Positions 33,456 to 42,459 are shown, counted from the first letter of the stretch. The stretch: DNA of 59,530 nucleotides from an uncultured Muribaculaceae bacterium (GCA_910578035.1 CAJTOB010000004.1:1-59530); one strand, 5' to 3'. Notes: generated by a model from the letters alone, not told the origin. Program-made: numbers and translations.

Positions 33456-33983
33456 ATGAGACATTATTTATATATAAGGCAGTTTGTGGTGCTTTTATGC
33501 ATGCTTGCAGTGCTGTCCTTGACTGCTGCAGAGCCTGAGCGCGGATACCGCGGGTTTGTAGATACTGCTGTAGACCTCGGCTTTCCTGAAGATTACCATG
33601 GCGATAAGATCGTTGAGGTTTATTATGGCGTGTCTACTTCGCATGGTTTTCAGTTTAATCCGCATTTGTTTATCGGCGCCGGTGTTATGTGTGAGCGAGT
33701 CCATCGCGACGGCTATTTCAAAGGTATGGAATATCCGATTTTTGCGCAGGCCAGAACAGACTGGACTTTCGGTAAATTTCCGCTCTATGGCGATATCAGG
33801 ATTGGAGGAGTGGTATTAGGCGATTATCGTATGTTCGTATCTCCGACGGTCGGTTATCGTTTCAATTGGGGCCGGAAGATGAATTTGAATTTAGGCCTTG
33901 GTATGAACTTTCGTACTCTTGGCTGGGGCGACGAGAAAACGCTCCACCCACAATTCGCTATCCGTCTCGGCATAGATTTCTGA
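33456..33983 (+). CDS. Small exported protein, possible outer-membrane barrel
   Basis: A 175-aa protein with signal MRHYLYIRQFVVLLCMLAVL. The mature part has alternating hydrophobic strands (VSPTVGYRFNWGRKMNLNL, LGMNFRTLGWG) and ends in the aromatic-terminated RLGIDF, as in outer-membrane barrel proteins. Earlier in-frame ATG codons exist at 33402 and 33438; I chose 33456 because it gives a clean signal peptide. Function is unknown. Confidence 0.7.
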   Translation: MRHYLYIRQFVVLLCMLAVLSLTAAEPERGYRGFVDTAVDLGFPEDYHGDKIVEVYYGVSTSHGFQFNPHLFIGAGVMCERVHRDGYFKGMEYPIFAQARTDWTFGKFPLYGDIRIGGVVLGDYRMFVSPTVGYRFNWGRKMNLNLGLGMNFRTLGWGDEKTLHPQFAIRLGIDF

Positions 33984-34060
33984 CATGCGTGGGGCTATGC
34001 GCATCAGAGCGGACTTCTCGGTTTTTGTGTTTTAGGTGTTAATTAAATCATTATGTATTA

Positions 34061-35818
34061 ATGTATTCTCCTGATTTAAAATCTTCACTTAAAAGAGTGG
34101 CAGACCGGATGCTGCCGTCCTTGTATTATATATTATGGTGGCTTGCCGCTCTACTCATCTTTTTGTGGTTTGACATACTCTGGTGCATAGACAGTGACTT
34201 CTCGGTATTCACGAGATATCGCTCTCTATACTTTATTTTGCCGGCAGCAGCAACTCTCTTCACACTCCCTGCAATCCTGACCCGGCGATGGGTGTGGCAA
34301 TTTGCAGTTCTTGCAGCGCTTTCGGCATTATTGGAGGCTAACATCATCTATTTCAGAACATACTACACCCATATACCTCTTTCAAGCTATAGCCTCGCGA
34401 CGAATCTCAACGGATTCGAAGGAAGTGTGATAGAAGGTATGAGAGCCGCCGATTTTGGATTTATCATTATTCTTGCCGGAGCCTGCATTATACAGATATT
34501 CTGTATACGACATCCGAAGAAATACAATCCTCTGGCATACATTCTGCTACTCTCCGCACTCGTGGCAATAAATTATTCGCTATTTGCTTCACGAGGCGGA
34601 TTTCGAGGTCGTATGGAGCAGTTGTCGGGAGACGTGACAGCCCTCAGCGTGCAGCCTCCGGTCTATACCATATTTCTGCCGCTGCTATATGAGGCCATGA
34701 CGGCCGGAGCCGAGCCTACTCAGGAAAAAATCGAAGAGGCTCGAACATGGTTCGAACAGCACGACGCTCTCACCGCCCGGCACACGCCGGCCGACAGCGC
34801 ACCCCGGCGCAATCTTGTGCTGATTCTCTGCGAATCGCTGGAATCATGGCCTATCGGGCTAAGCGTCGAAGGTCGCGAAGTTACTCCGTTCATGAACTCT
34901 CTTATCGCCGATACAGCCAATGTATATTATAATAAGGATGTACTTACGCAGGCTCGTGCCGGAAGGTCTATCGACGGACAACTTCTATATATTAGCGGCC
35001 GCTATCCGCTCCGAAACGGCGTTTTCGCCAAAGATCATGCCCGCGAAAATTACTACTCTCTACCAAAAGCCATGAAAGAGACGGGGGCTAAGACATATAT
35101 AGTGAGCTGCGATATGCCCTCGACATGGAATCAGGCCGCTTTCGCGTCTGCTGTAGGAATCGACTCATTATTGCTAAACAGCTACTGGACAATGCCGGAA
35201 GATGAAGACTGGCACGACGGCATCGATATTCTTGACCATCGTTTACTCGAACGATGTGTCGACCGCATGAAAGCCGGCAAACTTTGGCCTGAAGATGAAA
35301 AAACATTCATGCTCGTGGTCACTCATTCCGGTCACAATCCCTTTACACTGCCACTCGGGCTATCGCCATTGCAGTTGAAAGAGAGTTATCCTGAGTGGCT
35401 GAAAAACTATATCGAAGTCACGGCATATGTCGACGCAGTTCTTGAAAAATTCGTAAACTATATAATGTCGCGACCCGATGCTGAAAACACCGTCATTGCC
35501 ATAACCGGCGACCACGAAGGCCTCGGCGCTCATAGGCGTGAAATAGATCCCTGCGGTCCTTATAAATACGTAGACAGCGGAAACCATACTCCACTGATAC
35601 TGATAAACTCGCCCTACATCGGACATGGAGAATGCGAAATCACTCAGGTCGATATATATTCTGCTCTCCTTGACGCTATTGGCCTTTACAATACTTACGA
35701 ATGGCGCGGCATGGGTCGCTCGCCCTTCGATCCGACCTATAGCGGCACCTCCCGGGCCGAAGCCGACAGCGCCCTTACTGTAGGAGATCTATGGTTTCAG
35801 ATACCTTCGCTCAGATAA
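34061..35818 (+). CDS. LTA synthase-like membrane sulfatase/phosphotransferase
   Basis: A 585-aa protein with about five membrane helices (1-180) and a periplasmic alkaline-phosphatase-fold domain. Metal-site motifs are LILCESLESWP (Glu258), VVTHSGHNPF and IAITGDHEGLG. The nucleophile position reads QARAGRSIDGQ, with Ser303 where classical LtaS has Thr in a GKTSDxE context. Bacteroidetes have no lipoteichoic acid, so it likely transfers phosphoglycerol or phosphoethanolamine to glycans or lipid A; that is inference. Confidence 0.82.
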   Translation: MYSPDLKSSLKRVADRMLPSLYYILWWLAALLIFLWFDILWCIDSDFSVFTRYRSLYFILPAAATLFTLPAILTRRWVWQFAVLAALSALLEANIIYFRTYYTHIPLSSYSLATNLNGFEGSVIEGMRAADFGFIIILAGACIIQIFCIRHPKKYNPLAYILLLSALVAINYSLFASRGGFRGRMEQLSGDVTALSVQPPVYTIFLPLLYEAMTAGAEPTQEKIEEARTWFEQHDALTARHTPADSAPRRNLVLILCESLESWPIGLSVEGREVTPFMNSLIADTANVYYNKDVLTQARAGRSIDGQLLYISGRYPLRNGVFAKDHARENYYSLPKAMKETGAKTYIVSCDMPSTWNQAAFASAVGIDSLLLNSYWTMPEDEDWHDGIDILDHRLLERCVDRMKAGKLWPEDEKTFMLVVTHSGHNPFTLPLGLSPLQLKESYPEWLKNYIEVTAYVDAVLEKFVNYIMSRPDAENTVIAITGDHEGLGAHRREIDPCGPYKYVDSGNHTPLILINSPYIGHGECEITQVDIYSALLDAIGLYNTYEWRGMGRSPFDPTYSGTSRAEADSALTVGDLWFQIPSLR

Positions 35819-35909
35819 TATCGCCGTGTCAAACATGCATTTTGTGCGGCCGCGGAAAAATAAATTGCAAAAATATTTGAAAATATTTGCATAGTTCGGA
35901 AATAGGTTG

Positions 35910-35917
35910 TAAATTTG
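35910..35917 (+). promoter_or_regulatory. -7 promoter of the tRNA-Asn pair
   Basis: TAAATTTG with a TTTGC about 20 nt upstream (35886-35890) as a possible -33 element. The first tRNA starts 37 nt later. Confidence 0.7.
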
Positions 35918-35953
35918 CACCGCAAAAAGCCCGGAGGGGCTGCCAAAATAACT

Positions 35954-36027
35954 GCTTCAATAGCTCAGTCGGTTAGAGCATCTGACTGTTAATCAGAGGG
36001 TCGTTGGTTCGAGTCCATCTTGAAGCG
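35954..36027 (+). tRNA. tRNA-Asn (anticodon GTT), copy 1
   Basis: 74 nt, with a 7-bp acceptor stem GCTTCAA/TTGAAGC, D arm GCTC/GAGC, anticodon stem TCTGA/TCAGA and anticodon GTT at 35988-35990. The T stem GTTGG/CCATC has one T-T mismatch. CCA is not encoded. Confidence 0.93.
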
Positions 36028-36074
36028 CTTATTCATTATCACATACATATATGCAGGTTTCGGCTTGCAAACTT

Positions 36075-36148
36075 GCTTCAATAGCTCAGTCGGTTAGAGC
36101 ATCTGACTGTTAATCAGAGGGTCGTTGGTTCGAGTCCATCTTGAAGCG
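36075..36148 (+). tRNA. tRNA-Asn (anticodon GTT), copy 2
   Basis: Identical to copy 1 over all 74 nt, including the T-stem mismatch. The anticodon is at 36109-36111. It is separated from copy 1 by 47 nt and is probably on the same transcript. Confidence 0.93.
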
Positions 36149-36153
36149 CAAAT

Positions 36154-36185
36154 AGAGGATTTCCCGTGAGGGTAGTCCTCTTTTT
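36154..36185 (+). terminator. Terminator of the tRNA-Asn operon
   Basis: AGAGGA (36154-36159) pairs with TCCTCT (36176-36181) around a nested CCC/GGG hairpin, followed by TTTT. Confidence 0.75.
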
Positions 36186-36207
36186 GCGTTCAGAGGTGTC
36201 TGTGGTG

Positions 36208-37203
36208 TCACATTGGCTCCGACGGGAGAGTGATGGCGGCCTTTGCGCCGTGGCGGCTGTTTGTAAGCTTTAAGTCGCCTCCGTGCTGCCGCACAATCTG
36301 GCGGCTTAGATATAGACCGACGCCACTTCCGCCCGCCTTAGTGGAAAGGAAGGGCTGGAATAGGTTTTCGACTATTTCAGGCGATAATCCGGGGCCGTTG
36401 TCTTCAATAGAAATATAAGGCTGTCCGTTGGATGAACTTATCACTACGCTTACCGACGGCTTATCGACAGCGGCAACTGCATCAAGTGCGTTGCGTATTA
36501 GGTTTATCAGAGCCTGAGTCATCAGAGCAGTGTCTATATCGAGAATCATGCCTCGGGCAACTATAAACTCGCACACATTTTCGGGTAGCGAACGGTTTGC
36601 GGCTTCGATGCTTGCCATGGCTTTTATTCGATTGAAAAATACTATGGCATCTACATGCGTTTTGGCTGGAGCCGGTATGTGGGTCATTTCGTAATATGCG
36701 TCCAAGAAGTGCTTTATGCCTTCGCTCTGGCTTTTTATCACCGAAATTGCCTCGCAGAGATTTTCGCTCTCGTATTTTTCGGGGTGTTTTTCCATGTCGG
36801 CGGCTATGGCTATGACCGGGGTGATGGAATTGCGCATTTCGTGGGTCATTATGCGGAGTATGCGGTCGTAGTAGAGTTTCCCTGTCTCAAGCTGGCGCGT
36901 GTTGTCGCGGTAGAGCTCTACAATGCTGTTCATCGACTGCGACATACGGCGCAATTCGTGGTCGTCTTCGCCGATATCGAACTGCATTGTCACGTCGTTC
37001 ATTTCGAGGGCGCTAACGAAAGTGCTCATGACGCGTATCAGTTTTTTAGCGAGCAAAACGAGAGCAGATGCTGCGATAAACAAAAATATCAAGGCAAATA
37101 CTCCGGGCGCCCATAGGCCGGCGCCGAACAGCCACCCCGCAAGTGCGGCCGAGAGTGCGACGGCAAATATAAGCAGGACGAAATTGAGTCGGAAGCGTCT
37201 CAC
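36208..37203 (-). CDS. Sensor histidine kinase
   Basis: A 331-aa membrane kinase with two N-terminal membrane segments (LNFVLLIFAVALSAALAGWL; PGVFALIFLFIAASALVLLA), no large periplasmic loop, and a short linker. The H-box is ILRIMTHEMRNSITPV, the N-box is LINLIRNALDA, and the G-boxes are IEDNGPGLSPE and GSGVGLYLSRQIV. The layout is NtrB-like. It overlaps the response regulator by 4 nt, so they form a two-component pair. The signal is unknown, and the lack of a periplasmic domain points to an internal or membrane cue. Confidence 0.9.
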   Translation of the reverse strand: MRRFRLNFVLLIFAVALSAALAGWLFGAGLWAPGVFALIFLFIAASALVLLAKKLIRVMSTFVSALEMNDVTMQFDIGEDDHELRRMSQSMNSIVELYRDNTRQLETGKLYYDRILRIMTHEMRNSITPVIAIAADMEKHPEKYESENLCEAISVIKSQSEGIKHFLDAYYEMTHIPAPAKTHVDAIVFFNRIKAMASIEAANRSLPENVCEFIVARGMILDIDTALMTQALINLIRNALDAVAAVDKPSVSVVISSSNGQPYISIEDNGPGLSPEIVENLFQPFLSTKAGGSGVGLYLSRQIVRQHGGDLKLTNSRHGAKAAITLPSEPM

Positions 37204-37778
37204 TTTTTCTTGAGTATATTATATAATGTCTGTCTGGTTATGCCAAGGCGGTCGGCAGCGGCGCTGAGATTGCCTCCGCAACTGTCTACAATTTTGCTGA
37301 CGTGCTCGAATTTGAGTTCGTCGAGAGTCATCTGCCGGCGGCGGCTGTCGAGCCGCTCAAGTTCGCGGGCTTTGTCGAGCACGAGACCGGCGTCGCGCTT
37401 TGCCCTGTTTCGGGAAATGGCTTTGTTGAGTTTGGCAATGAGTTCGTCGTTATCCCACGGCTTTGTCACGAAGTCTTCCGCGCCCAGTTTCATGGCTTCG
37501 ACAGCAAGCGGTACGTCGCCGAAAGCGGTGATGAGAACGACTGCGGGCGCGTTTTCGCATTCCTTGATTCGCGAAAGCCAGAAAAGGCCGTCGCTGCCGT
37601 CGAGGCGGCTGTTGTCGAAATTCATGTCGAGCAGCACGACGTCGATATTTCCGGCCGCAAGCAGAGCCGGAATCAGACGCGGGTCGGCAACGGCCGCAAT
37701 CTCGTCGAAAACACCGTTGAGTACCAGTTTCAGAGTAGTCCTTACCGCAGGATTATCGTCAATAATCAGAACCTTCAT
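37200..37778 (-). CDS. Response regulator with Fis-type HTH (no AAA+ domain)
   Basis: A 192-aa protein with a REC domain (MKVLIIDDNPAVRTTLKLVL; phospho-acceptor Asp in VVLLDMNFDNSR; FVTKPWDNDEL) joined to a C-terminal HTH_8 (NLSAAADRLGITRQTLYNIL). The sigma-54-activating ATPase domain of NtrC is missing, so it resembles the RegA/ActR layout and should act without sigma-54. I start it at 37778, the MKVLIIDD start typical of REC domains. It is the first gene of the pair with the kinase. Confidence 0.9.
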   Translation of the reverse strand: MKVLIIDDNPAVRTTLKLVLNGVFDEIAAVADPRLIPALLAAGNIDVVLLDMNFDNSRLDGSDGLFWLSRIKECENAPAVVLITAFGDVPLAVEAMKLGAEDFVTKPWDNDELIAKLNKAISRNRAKRDAGLVLDKARELERLDSRRRQMTLDELKFEHVSKIVDSCGGNLSAAADRLGITRQTLYNILKKK

Positions 37779-37860
37779 ATCGATGCAAAAATAGTTATTT
37801 TCCACCAAATCCGAAAACAAAAAAACGATGCCGGAGTTTGCGGAGGTGAGCGGAAATGCT

Positions 37861-37868
37861 TAACTTTG
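37861..37868 (+). promoter_or_regulatory. -7 promoter of the DUF1846 gene
   Basis: TAACTTTG, 9 nt before the ATG at 37878. The transcript should have a leader of only a few bases. Confidence 0.6.
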
Positions 37869-37877
37869 CAATCCGTT

Positions 37878-39344
37878 ATGAGACACGGATTCGACAACGA
37901 TAAATATCTTAAGATTCAGTCCGAACATATAAAGGAGCGCATTGCTCAGTTCGGCAACAAACTCTATCTTGAACTCGGAGGAAAGCTCTTCGACGACCAT
38001 CATGCCAGCCGCGTGCTGCCCGGGTTCGAACCTGATATCAAGCTGCGAATGCTCAGTCAGCTGCGCGACAGCGCCGAGATTGTCATTGTAATCAGCGCTC
38101 TTGATATAGAGAAAAACAAAGTTCGTAATGACCTCGGAATAACCTACGACATGGACGTGCTCCGTCTGCGCGAGGAATTCCAGAAACGCGGGTTCCTGGT
38201 TAGTGCCGTCGTAATCACGCACTACAACGGACAGATGAGCGCCGACGCCTATCGCGCGCGCCTCGAACGCATGGGCATTACCGCTTACTATCATTATACC
38301 ATCGAGGGCTATCCTACCAATGTGGGGCTTATTGCCTCCGACGAGGGCTTCGGGCACAACGACTATATCGAGACTACGCGTCCGCTTGTGATTGTCACCG
38401 CCCCCGGCCCCGGAAGCGGCAAGATGGCTGTATGTCTGAGCCAGCTCTACAACGAGCATAAACGCGGCATCGAGGCCGGTTATGCCAAGTTCGAGACCTT
38501 CCCCGTATGGAGCCTCGCGCTGAAGCACCCTGTCAATATCGCCTATGAGGCTGCTACGGCCGACCTCAACGATGTGAATATGATAGACCCCTTCCACCTT
38601 GAGGCCTACGGCAAGACTGCCATCAATTACAACCGCGATATCGAGATTTTCCCGGTGCTCAACGCTCTGTTCGAAAGCATATATGGCTATAATCCATATA
38701 AATCGCCTACAGATATGGGGGTGAATATGGTCGGTTTCTGCATCAGCGACGACGATGTGTGCTGCGATGCGTCCAAGAACGAGATTATACGCCGCTATTT
38801 CACCGCCCTCAACCGTCTGGCAACAGGCGAGGGTTCCGATGCCGAGGTCAACAAGATTGCGCTTCTGTTCAAGCAGGCAAAGATAGATGTGTCGTATCGC
38901 CGGTGTGTGTCGGCCGCGCGCGAGCGCGCCGAGCGCAGCGAGGTGCCGTGTTCGGCCATCGAACTTGCCGACGGAACCATTATCACAGCCGAGACAAGCG
39001 CATTGCTTGGGCCGAGCGCAGCTCTGATTCTGAATACGGTGAAGCATCTTGCCGGTATAGAACACTCGGTGAAGCTCATACCGCAGGAAATGATAGAGCC
39101 GATACAGTACACCAAACTCAACTATCTCCGCGGCCATAATCCGCGCCTGCATACCGACGAGGTTCTTGTGGCGCTGTCGGTGCTGAGCACTCACGATGAG
39201 AACTGCCGCCGCGCTCTCGAACAGCTCTCGCAGCTCGACGGTTGCCAGGTGCACTCGACAGTGATGCTTGGGGAGGTCGACCGAAAAATTTTCAAGAAAC
39301 TCGGAGTCGGACTCACCTGCGACCCTGCTCGAAAGGTGCGCTGA
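37878..39344 (+). CDS. DUF1846 domain-containing protein
   Basis: A 488-aa cytosolic protein of the DUF1846 family. Motifs are MRHGFDNDKYLKIQSEHIKE, VLPGFEPDIKLRML, IVTAPGPGSGKMAVCLSQLY and HTDEVLVALSVLSTHDENCRRALE. Known members have a nucleotide-binding fold, but no reaction is established that I know of. The reading frame is open far upstream because it runs antisense to the response regulator; the ATG at 37878 matches the family start and has its own promoter. Confidence 0.9.
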   Translation: MRHGFDNDKYLKIQSEHIKERIAQFGNKLYLELGGKLFDDHHASRVLPGFEPDIKLRMLSQLRDSAEIVIVISALDIEKNKVRNDLGITYDMDVLRLREEFQKRGFLVSAVVITHYNGQMSADAYRARLERMGITAYYHYTIEGYPTNVGLIASDEGFGHNDYIETTRPLVIVTAPGPGSGKMAVCLSQLYNEHKRGIEAGYAKFETFPVWSLALKHPVNIAYEAATADLNDVNMIDPFHLEAYGKTAINYNRDIEIFPVLNALFESIYGYNPYKSPTDMGVNMVGFCISDDDVCCDASKNEIIRRYFTALNRLATGEGSDAEVNKIALLFKQAKIDVSYRRCVSAARERAERSEVPCSAIELADGTIITAETSALLGPSAALILNTVKHLAGIEHSVKLIPQEMIEPIQYTKLNYLRGHNPRLHTDEVLVALSVLSTHDENCRRALEQLSQLDGCQVHSTVMLGEVDRKIFKKLGVGLTCDPARKVR

Positions 39345-39366
39345 TAAACTTTACATACCTTCTATG

Positions 39367-39397
39367 AAGCCCCAAAAGCAATATTTGGGGCTTTTTT
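39367..39397 (+). terminator. Terminator of the DUF1846 gene
   Basis: AAGCCCCAAA (39367-39376) pairs perfectly with TTTGGGGCTT (39384-39393), followed by further T. Confidence 0.9.
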
Positions 39398-39429
39398 GTC
39401 GTTAAATGTTAAAACAGCCTCCTGACTCT

Positions 39430-40407
39430 ATGAAAATTCTACTGGTTACAAATATGTTCCCCTCCGAGAACAGGCCGGACTACGGCGTGTTCGTTAAGGA
39501 ACAGATGGATGCCGTGAGCCGGCGTTTTCCGGAGGTTGACTACGAGCTTTATTATATCGATAACACAAATGGCAACAAGGCCTATCTGAGGTCTGTAATA
39601 GATATAAACAGGAAAATAAGCGGCGGACGTTATGACCTTGTCCATATCCATTACGGGCTGTCGGGTCTGTTTCTTCTCTGGCCTTTCCGGCGTTGGAAAG
39701 TGCCAGTAGTTGTCACGCTCCATGGTGGCGACATACAGCCTGAGCAGGGAAAGACGGTTCAGGTGGCGCTCACAAACCGCATTCTCAGACATGCCGATGC
39801 AGCGATATCGCTTAACGACCGTATGACCGCACTTGCGGGGCGCCGTTGCTCTAATGTTGCCAAAATAGCATGCTCTGTAGATACGGAAATCTTCGCGCCG
39901 TCCGAAAGCCGCCGACACAGCGCTGCCGATGGAACTGTGCGCCTCCTGTTTCCCAGCAATCCGGCCCGCAAGGTGAAGAACTACCCTCTGTTTGAGGCTG
40001 TAGTGGCGAAACTTGAGCATAAATATGGGCTGAAAGCCGACACTGTCTGTGTCATGAACATGACTCGCAGCGAGGTTGCACAAGCCATGCGCGATTCAGA
40101 CCTTATGCTGATGACTTCTATTTCGGAAGGCTCGCCACAGGCTGTCAAGGAGGCTATGGCATGCAATCTTCCGGTAGTATCTACAAAAGTAGGCGATGTC
40201 GATATGCTTCTCGACGGTGTCGGACGCTGTGTCTGCAGCGCATCGGACGACCCAGAAGCGCTGGCCGACCATGTTTTTGCCGCTCTCGGTGATGAGTCGT
40301 GTACAGGTATGACGGGGCGCGAAAAAATTTTTGCGCTCGGCCTCGACCATGATTCCGTGGCCGCGCGGATATTTGATATTTACCTTTCTCTGATTAATAG
40401 ACCATGA
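39430..40407 (+). CDS. GT4 family glycosyltransferase
   Basis: A 325-aa GT-B glycosyltransferase. The N-domain reads MKILLVTNMFPSENRPDYGV and VVTLHGGDIQP. The C-domain has RLLFPSNPARKVKNYPLF and MTSISEGSPQAVKEAMACNL, the E-x7-E nucleotide-sugar motif. It should add a sugar to a cell-surface polysaccharide or lipid-linked precursor. I use the ATG at 39430; an in-frame ATG at 39406 lies close to the preceding terminator. Coupled (4-nt overlap) to the next gene. Confidence 0.87.
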   Translation: MKILLVTNMFPSENRPDYGVFVKEQMDAVSRRFPEVDYELYYIDNTNGNKAYLRSVIDINRKISGGRYDLVHIHYGLSGLFLLWPFRRWKVPVVVTLHGGDIQPEQGKTVQVALTNRILRHADAAISLNDRMTALAGRRCSNVAKIACSVDTEIFAPSESRRHSAADGTVRLLFPSNPARKVKNYPLFEAVVAKLEHKYGLKADTVCVMNMTRSEVAQAMRDSDLMLMTSISEGSPQAVKEAMACNLPVVSTKVGDVDMLLDGVGRCVCSASDDPEALADHVFAALGDESCTGMTGREKIFALGLDHDSVAARIFDIYLSLINRP

Positions 40408-41138
40408 ACATAGTCCGGATTCTGCATGCCCGCATACAGGCGCTGACATGTGCCGAACTCCTCGAGCGACTCGACCGTGGGGTGCTCTTCACCCCAAATG
40501 TAGACCATCTGGTAAGGCTTGAATCTGACGAGGATTTTCGCCGTTGCTACGATAAGGCCGAATGGGTGGTGTGCGACAGCCGTATTCTTTATTTCTGCTC
40601 GAAACTTCTGAAGCGTTCCCTGCCGGAGACTATACCGGGAAGCAGTTTTTTTCCGGCGTTCTATAAATATCACCGTAATAACCCCGACTGCCGCATATTT
40701 CTCCTTGGTGCGGGCCCCGGTGTTGCTGACCGTGCAATGGAGCGTATTAATGCTGAAATAGGTCGGCCTATAGTTGTAGGAGCCCATTCGCCTTCATACG
40801 GTTTTGAAAAAAATGAAGAAGAAAACCGTTCTATCTACGACATCATAAATCGCTCCGGCGCCAATGTGGTGCTCGTAGGGGTTGGCTCGAGCAAGCAGGA
40901 AAAATGGATTATGGCCCATAAAGATAAGATGCCGGACGTGAAAGTATGGATGGCTCTCGGCGCAACTATCGACTTTGAGGCCGGAAATATCAGGCGGGCG
41001 CCTGTAATCATGCAGAAACTTTGCCTGGAATGGTTCTATCGCTTTTGCAAGGAGCCTCGGCGTCTGTTCAGGCGCTACTTCATCGATGATGTGAAGTTCT
41101 TCTATTATTTTTCGCGCCAGCTTTTATCTGGCCGATGA
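40404..41138 (+). CDS. WecG/TagA/CpsF family glycosyltransferase
   Basis: A 244-aa GT26 enzyme. Characteristic parts are FTPNVDHLVRLESDEDFRR, WVVCDSRILYF, IFLLGAGPGVADRAMERIN, VGVGSSKQEKWIM and WMALGATIDFEAGNIRRAP. Relatives transfer N-acetylmannosamine-type sugars to undecaprenyl-linked acceptors. With the upstream GT4 gene it forms a two-gene envelope glycan unit. Confidence 0.9.
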   Translation: MNIVRILHARIQALTCAELLERLDRGVLFTPNVDHLVRLESDEDFRRCYDKAEWVVCDSRILYFCSKLLKRSLPETIPGSSFFPAFYKYHRNNPDCRIFLLGAGPGVADRAMERINAEIGRPIVVGAHSPSYGFEKNEEENRSIYDIINRSGANVVLVGVGSSKQEKWIMAHKDKMPDVKVWMALGATIDFEAGNIRRAPVIMQKLCLEWFYRFCKEPRRLFRRYFIDDVKFFYYFSRQLLSGR

Positions 41139-41150
41139 TTGAAAAGACAG

Positions 41151-41189
41151 AAAAAGGACGCTGCCGTTTTTTTGGCAGCGTCCTTTTTT
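41151..41189. terminator. Bidirectional terminator after the glycosyltransferase pair
   Basis: AAAAAGGACGCTGCC (41151-41165) pairs perfectly over 15 bp with GGCAGCGTCCTTTTT (41174-41188). Confidence 0.92.
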
Positions 41190-41213
41190 GGGGTAGGGAA
41201 TCTGATTAATGTT

Positions 41214-41918
41214 TCATAAGCCCGGTGTTCCACCCTTGAGGCTTAATCCAAAAGAGTTGTCATATCCGTTGTTGATGAGTACGGGAGTCCAGTCGTCGCT
41301 TATGCTTTCATACTTGTTGACGATAGTCACTTTATAGCGGCCGTCGGGGATATCTGCTTCGGCAAGGTTTATGGCCGGCATGAATGCCGGAGAGAGGCCT
41401 ATGCCAGACGGTACTTCGTATCCTTTTTCGCTTAGCGGTAGGATGAAGTCGCTTGCAGCCGTATTGTTTTTGTTGTGGAATGTCGCTCCGAATTCTGCAA
41501 CTAAGCTATGCGGGGTGTAGTTGACCAACATGGAACTGTTGGAGGCGAACAGATCGAAAACAAGCGAATCGTTTTTTGATGTGGCAAGGGAACCGGTCTG
41601 TGAGAGAGTGGGTGTCGCGGGTACGACAGCGTCGCCTGTAGGCGGCCGGATGCCGAGCACGGCGTCCTGGGTGAAGTTATAGCCGCCGCGTTTTATGAGG
41701 ACGAGGTATTCACGATGCTTGTCGGAATGATAGGTCGACGGCATGAGCGATTTGCTTTCGATGAGGCTTTTTGCGGGAGTGCGGTCTAAGTTAGCCAGAA
41801 GGGGGGCCGGGTCAAAACCGTCGATACGCAGATGCTGGCTTATGGTGCACACGCGGCGTGCCGAGAAAAGGTCAACGAAGTTGAATACATATTCGTTGTT
41901 CTCAATGGATACGAACAT
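41214..41918 (-). CDS. Hypothetical protein, probably 5'-truncated
   Basis: A 234-aa beta-rich protein (REYLVLIKRGGYNFTQDAVL; DGRYKVTIVNKYESISDDWT) with no signal peptide from the ATG at 41918. Upstream the frame stays open to about 42020 without an ATG and includes LSNISGCEPQI, which looks like a lipobox region whose start is lost. It lies at the left edge of AT-rich island 2. It may be the rest of a surface lipoprotein. No family is recognised. Confidence 0.5.
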   Translation of the reverse strand: MFVSIENNEYVFNFVDLFSARRVCTISQHLRIDGFDPAPLLANLDRTPAKSLIESKSLMPSTYHSDKHREYLVLIKRGGYNFTQDAVLGIRPPTGDAVVPATPTLSQTGSLATSKNDSLVFDLFASNSSMLVNYTPHSLVAEFGATFHNKNNTAASDFILPLSEKGYEVPSGIGLSPAFMPAINLAEADIPDGRYKVTIVNKYESISDDWTPVLINNGYDNSFGLSLKGGTPGL

Positions 41919-42062
41919 GATTTGAGGCTCACACCCGCTGATATTCGAAAGATTGAGAATGCTTTCGGAGTTTTCGAATATAGTCTTCTTTAAAGAGCCG
42001 TCTTTTAAGGAGAGAAAGGATTAAAAAAGGCTTGTGTTTTGAATGAAAGATTTAACTAAATC

Positions 42063-42272
42063 TTAATAGCTGATAATGTTTTTGTAACTATTCAGCCAAA
42101 GACAAATGGCATGAAGATTTCTTGCGCTATCATTCTCGAAATCATTGCCGTTGTAATCAATAGATGACACGAAAACTGCACCCACCCAATTTTCAGTATT
42201 GAAATTTGAGGAGCATGATGATAACATTTGAACGCAGAATAACGACAAAAGTATAGTAGACAGCTTCTTCAG
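42063..42272 (-). pseudogene. Small lipoprotein or lipoprotein remnant
   Basis: The frame reads KKLSTILLSLFCVQMLSSCSS, a clear lipoprotein signal with lipobox LSSC, then NTENWVGAVFVSSIDYNG and ends after about 69 residues. The codon where ATG is expected is CTG (42270-42272), so either a rare start is used or the gene is decayed. The mature part is very short, which suggests truncation. Not recognised. Confidence 0.45.
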
Positions 42273-42446
42273 GGGCAGGCTTCTTGAAGGTCTGTGTGCC
42301 GGAGATTGTTGTCAAGGAATTATCTTTCACCGCTAAAAAACAGGCTCTTGAACGCTTGGAGAAGCAAATGAGGTACAAAAATGGGGAAAACGAGCTTTTA
42401 AACGCTTATTTTGCCTGTCGGCGAGAGACTTTTACAGGATTTTTAC

Positions 42447-42454
42447 TACCTTTG
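42447..42454 (+). promoter_or_regulatory. Promoter of structured RNA copy B
   Basis: TACCTTTG inside TTTTACTACCTTTG. It has the same context and the same 5-nt spacing to GGATTGA as the copy A promoter. Confidence 0.7.
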
Positions 42455-42459
42455 TAATT

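Noticed and set aside
37302..37877. N-terminal extension of the DUF1846 gene
   Set aside because: The frame is open only because it runs antisense to the response regulator. A promoter at 37861 and the family start favour ATG 37878.
42260..42457. Open + strand frame with protein-like stretch (FTAKKQALERLEKQ) before RNA copy B
   Set aside because: It has no start codon and runs into the RNA promoter. It may be a gene remnant, but I could not separate it from chance.
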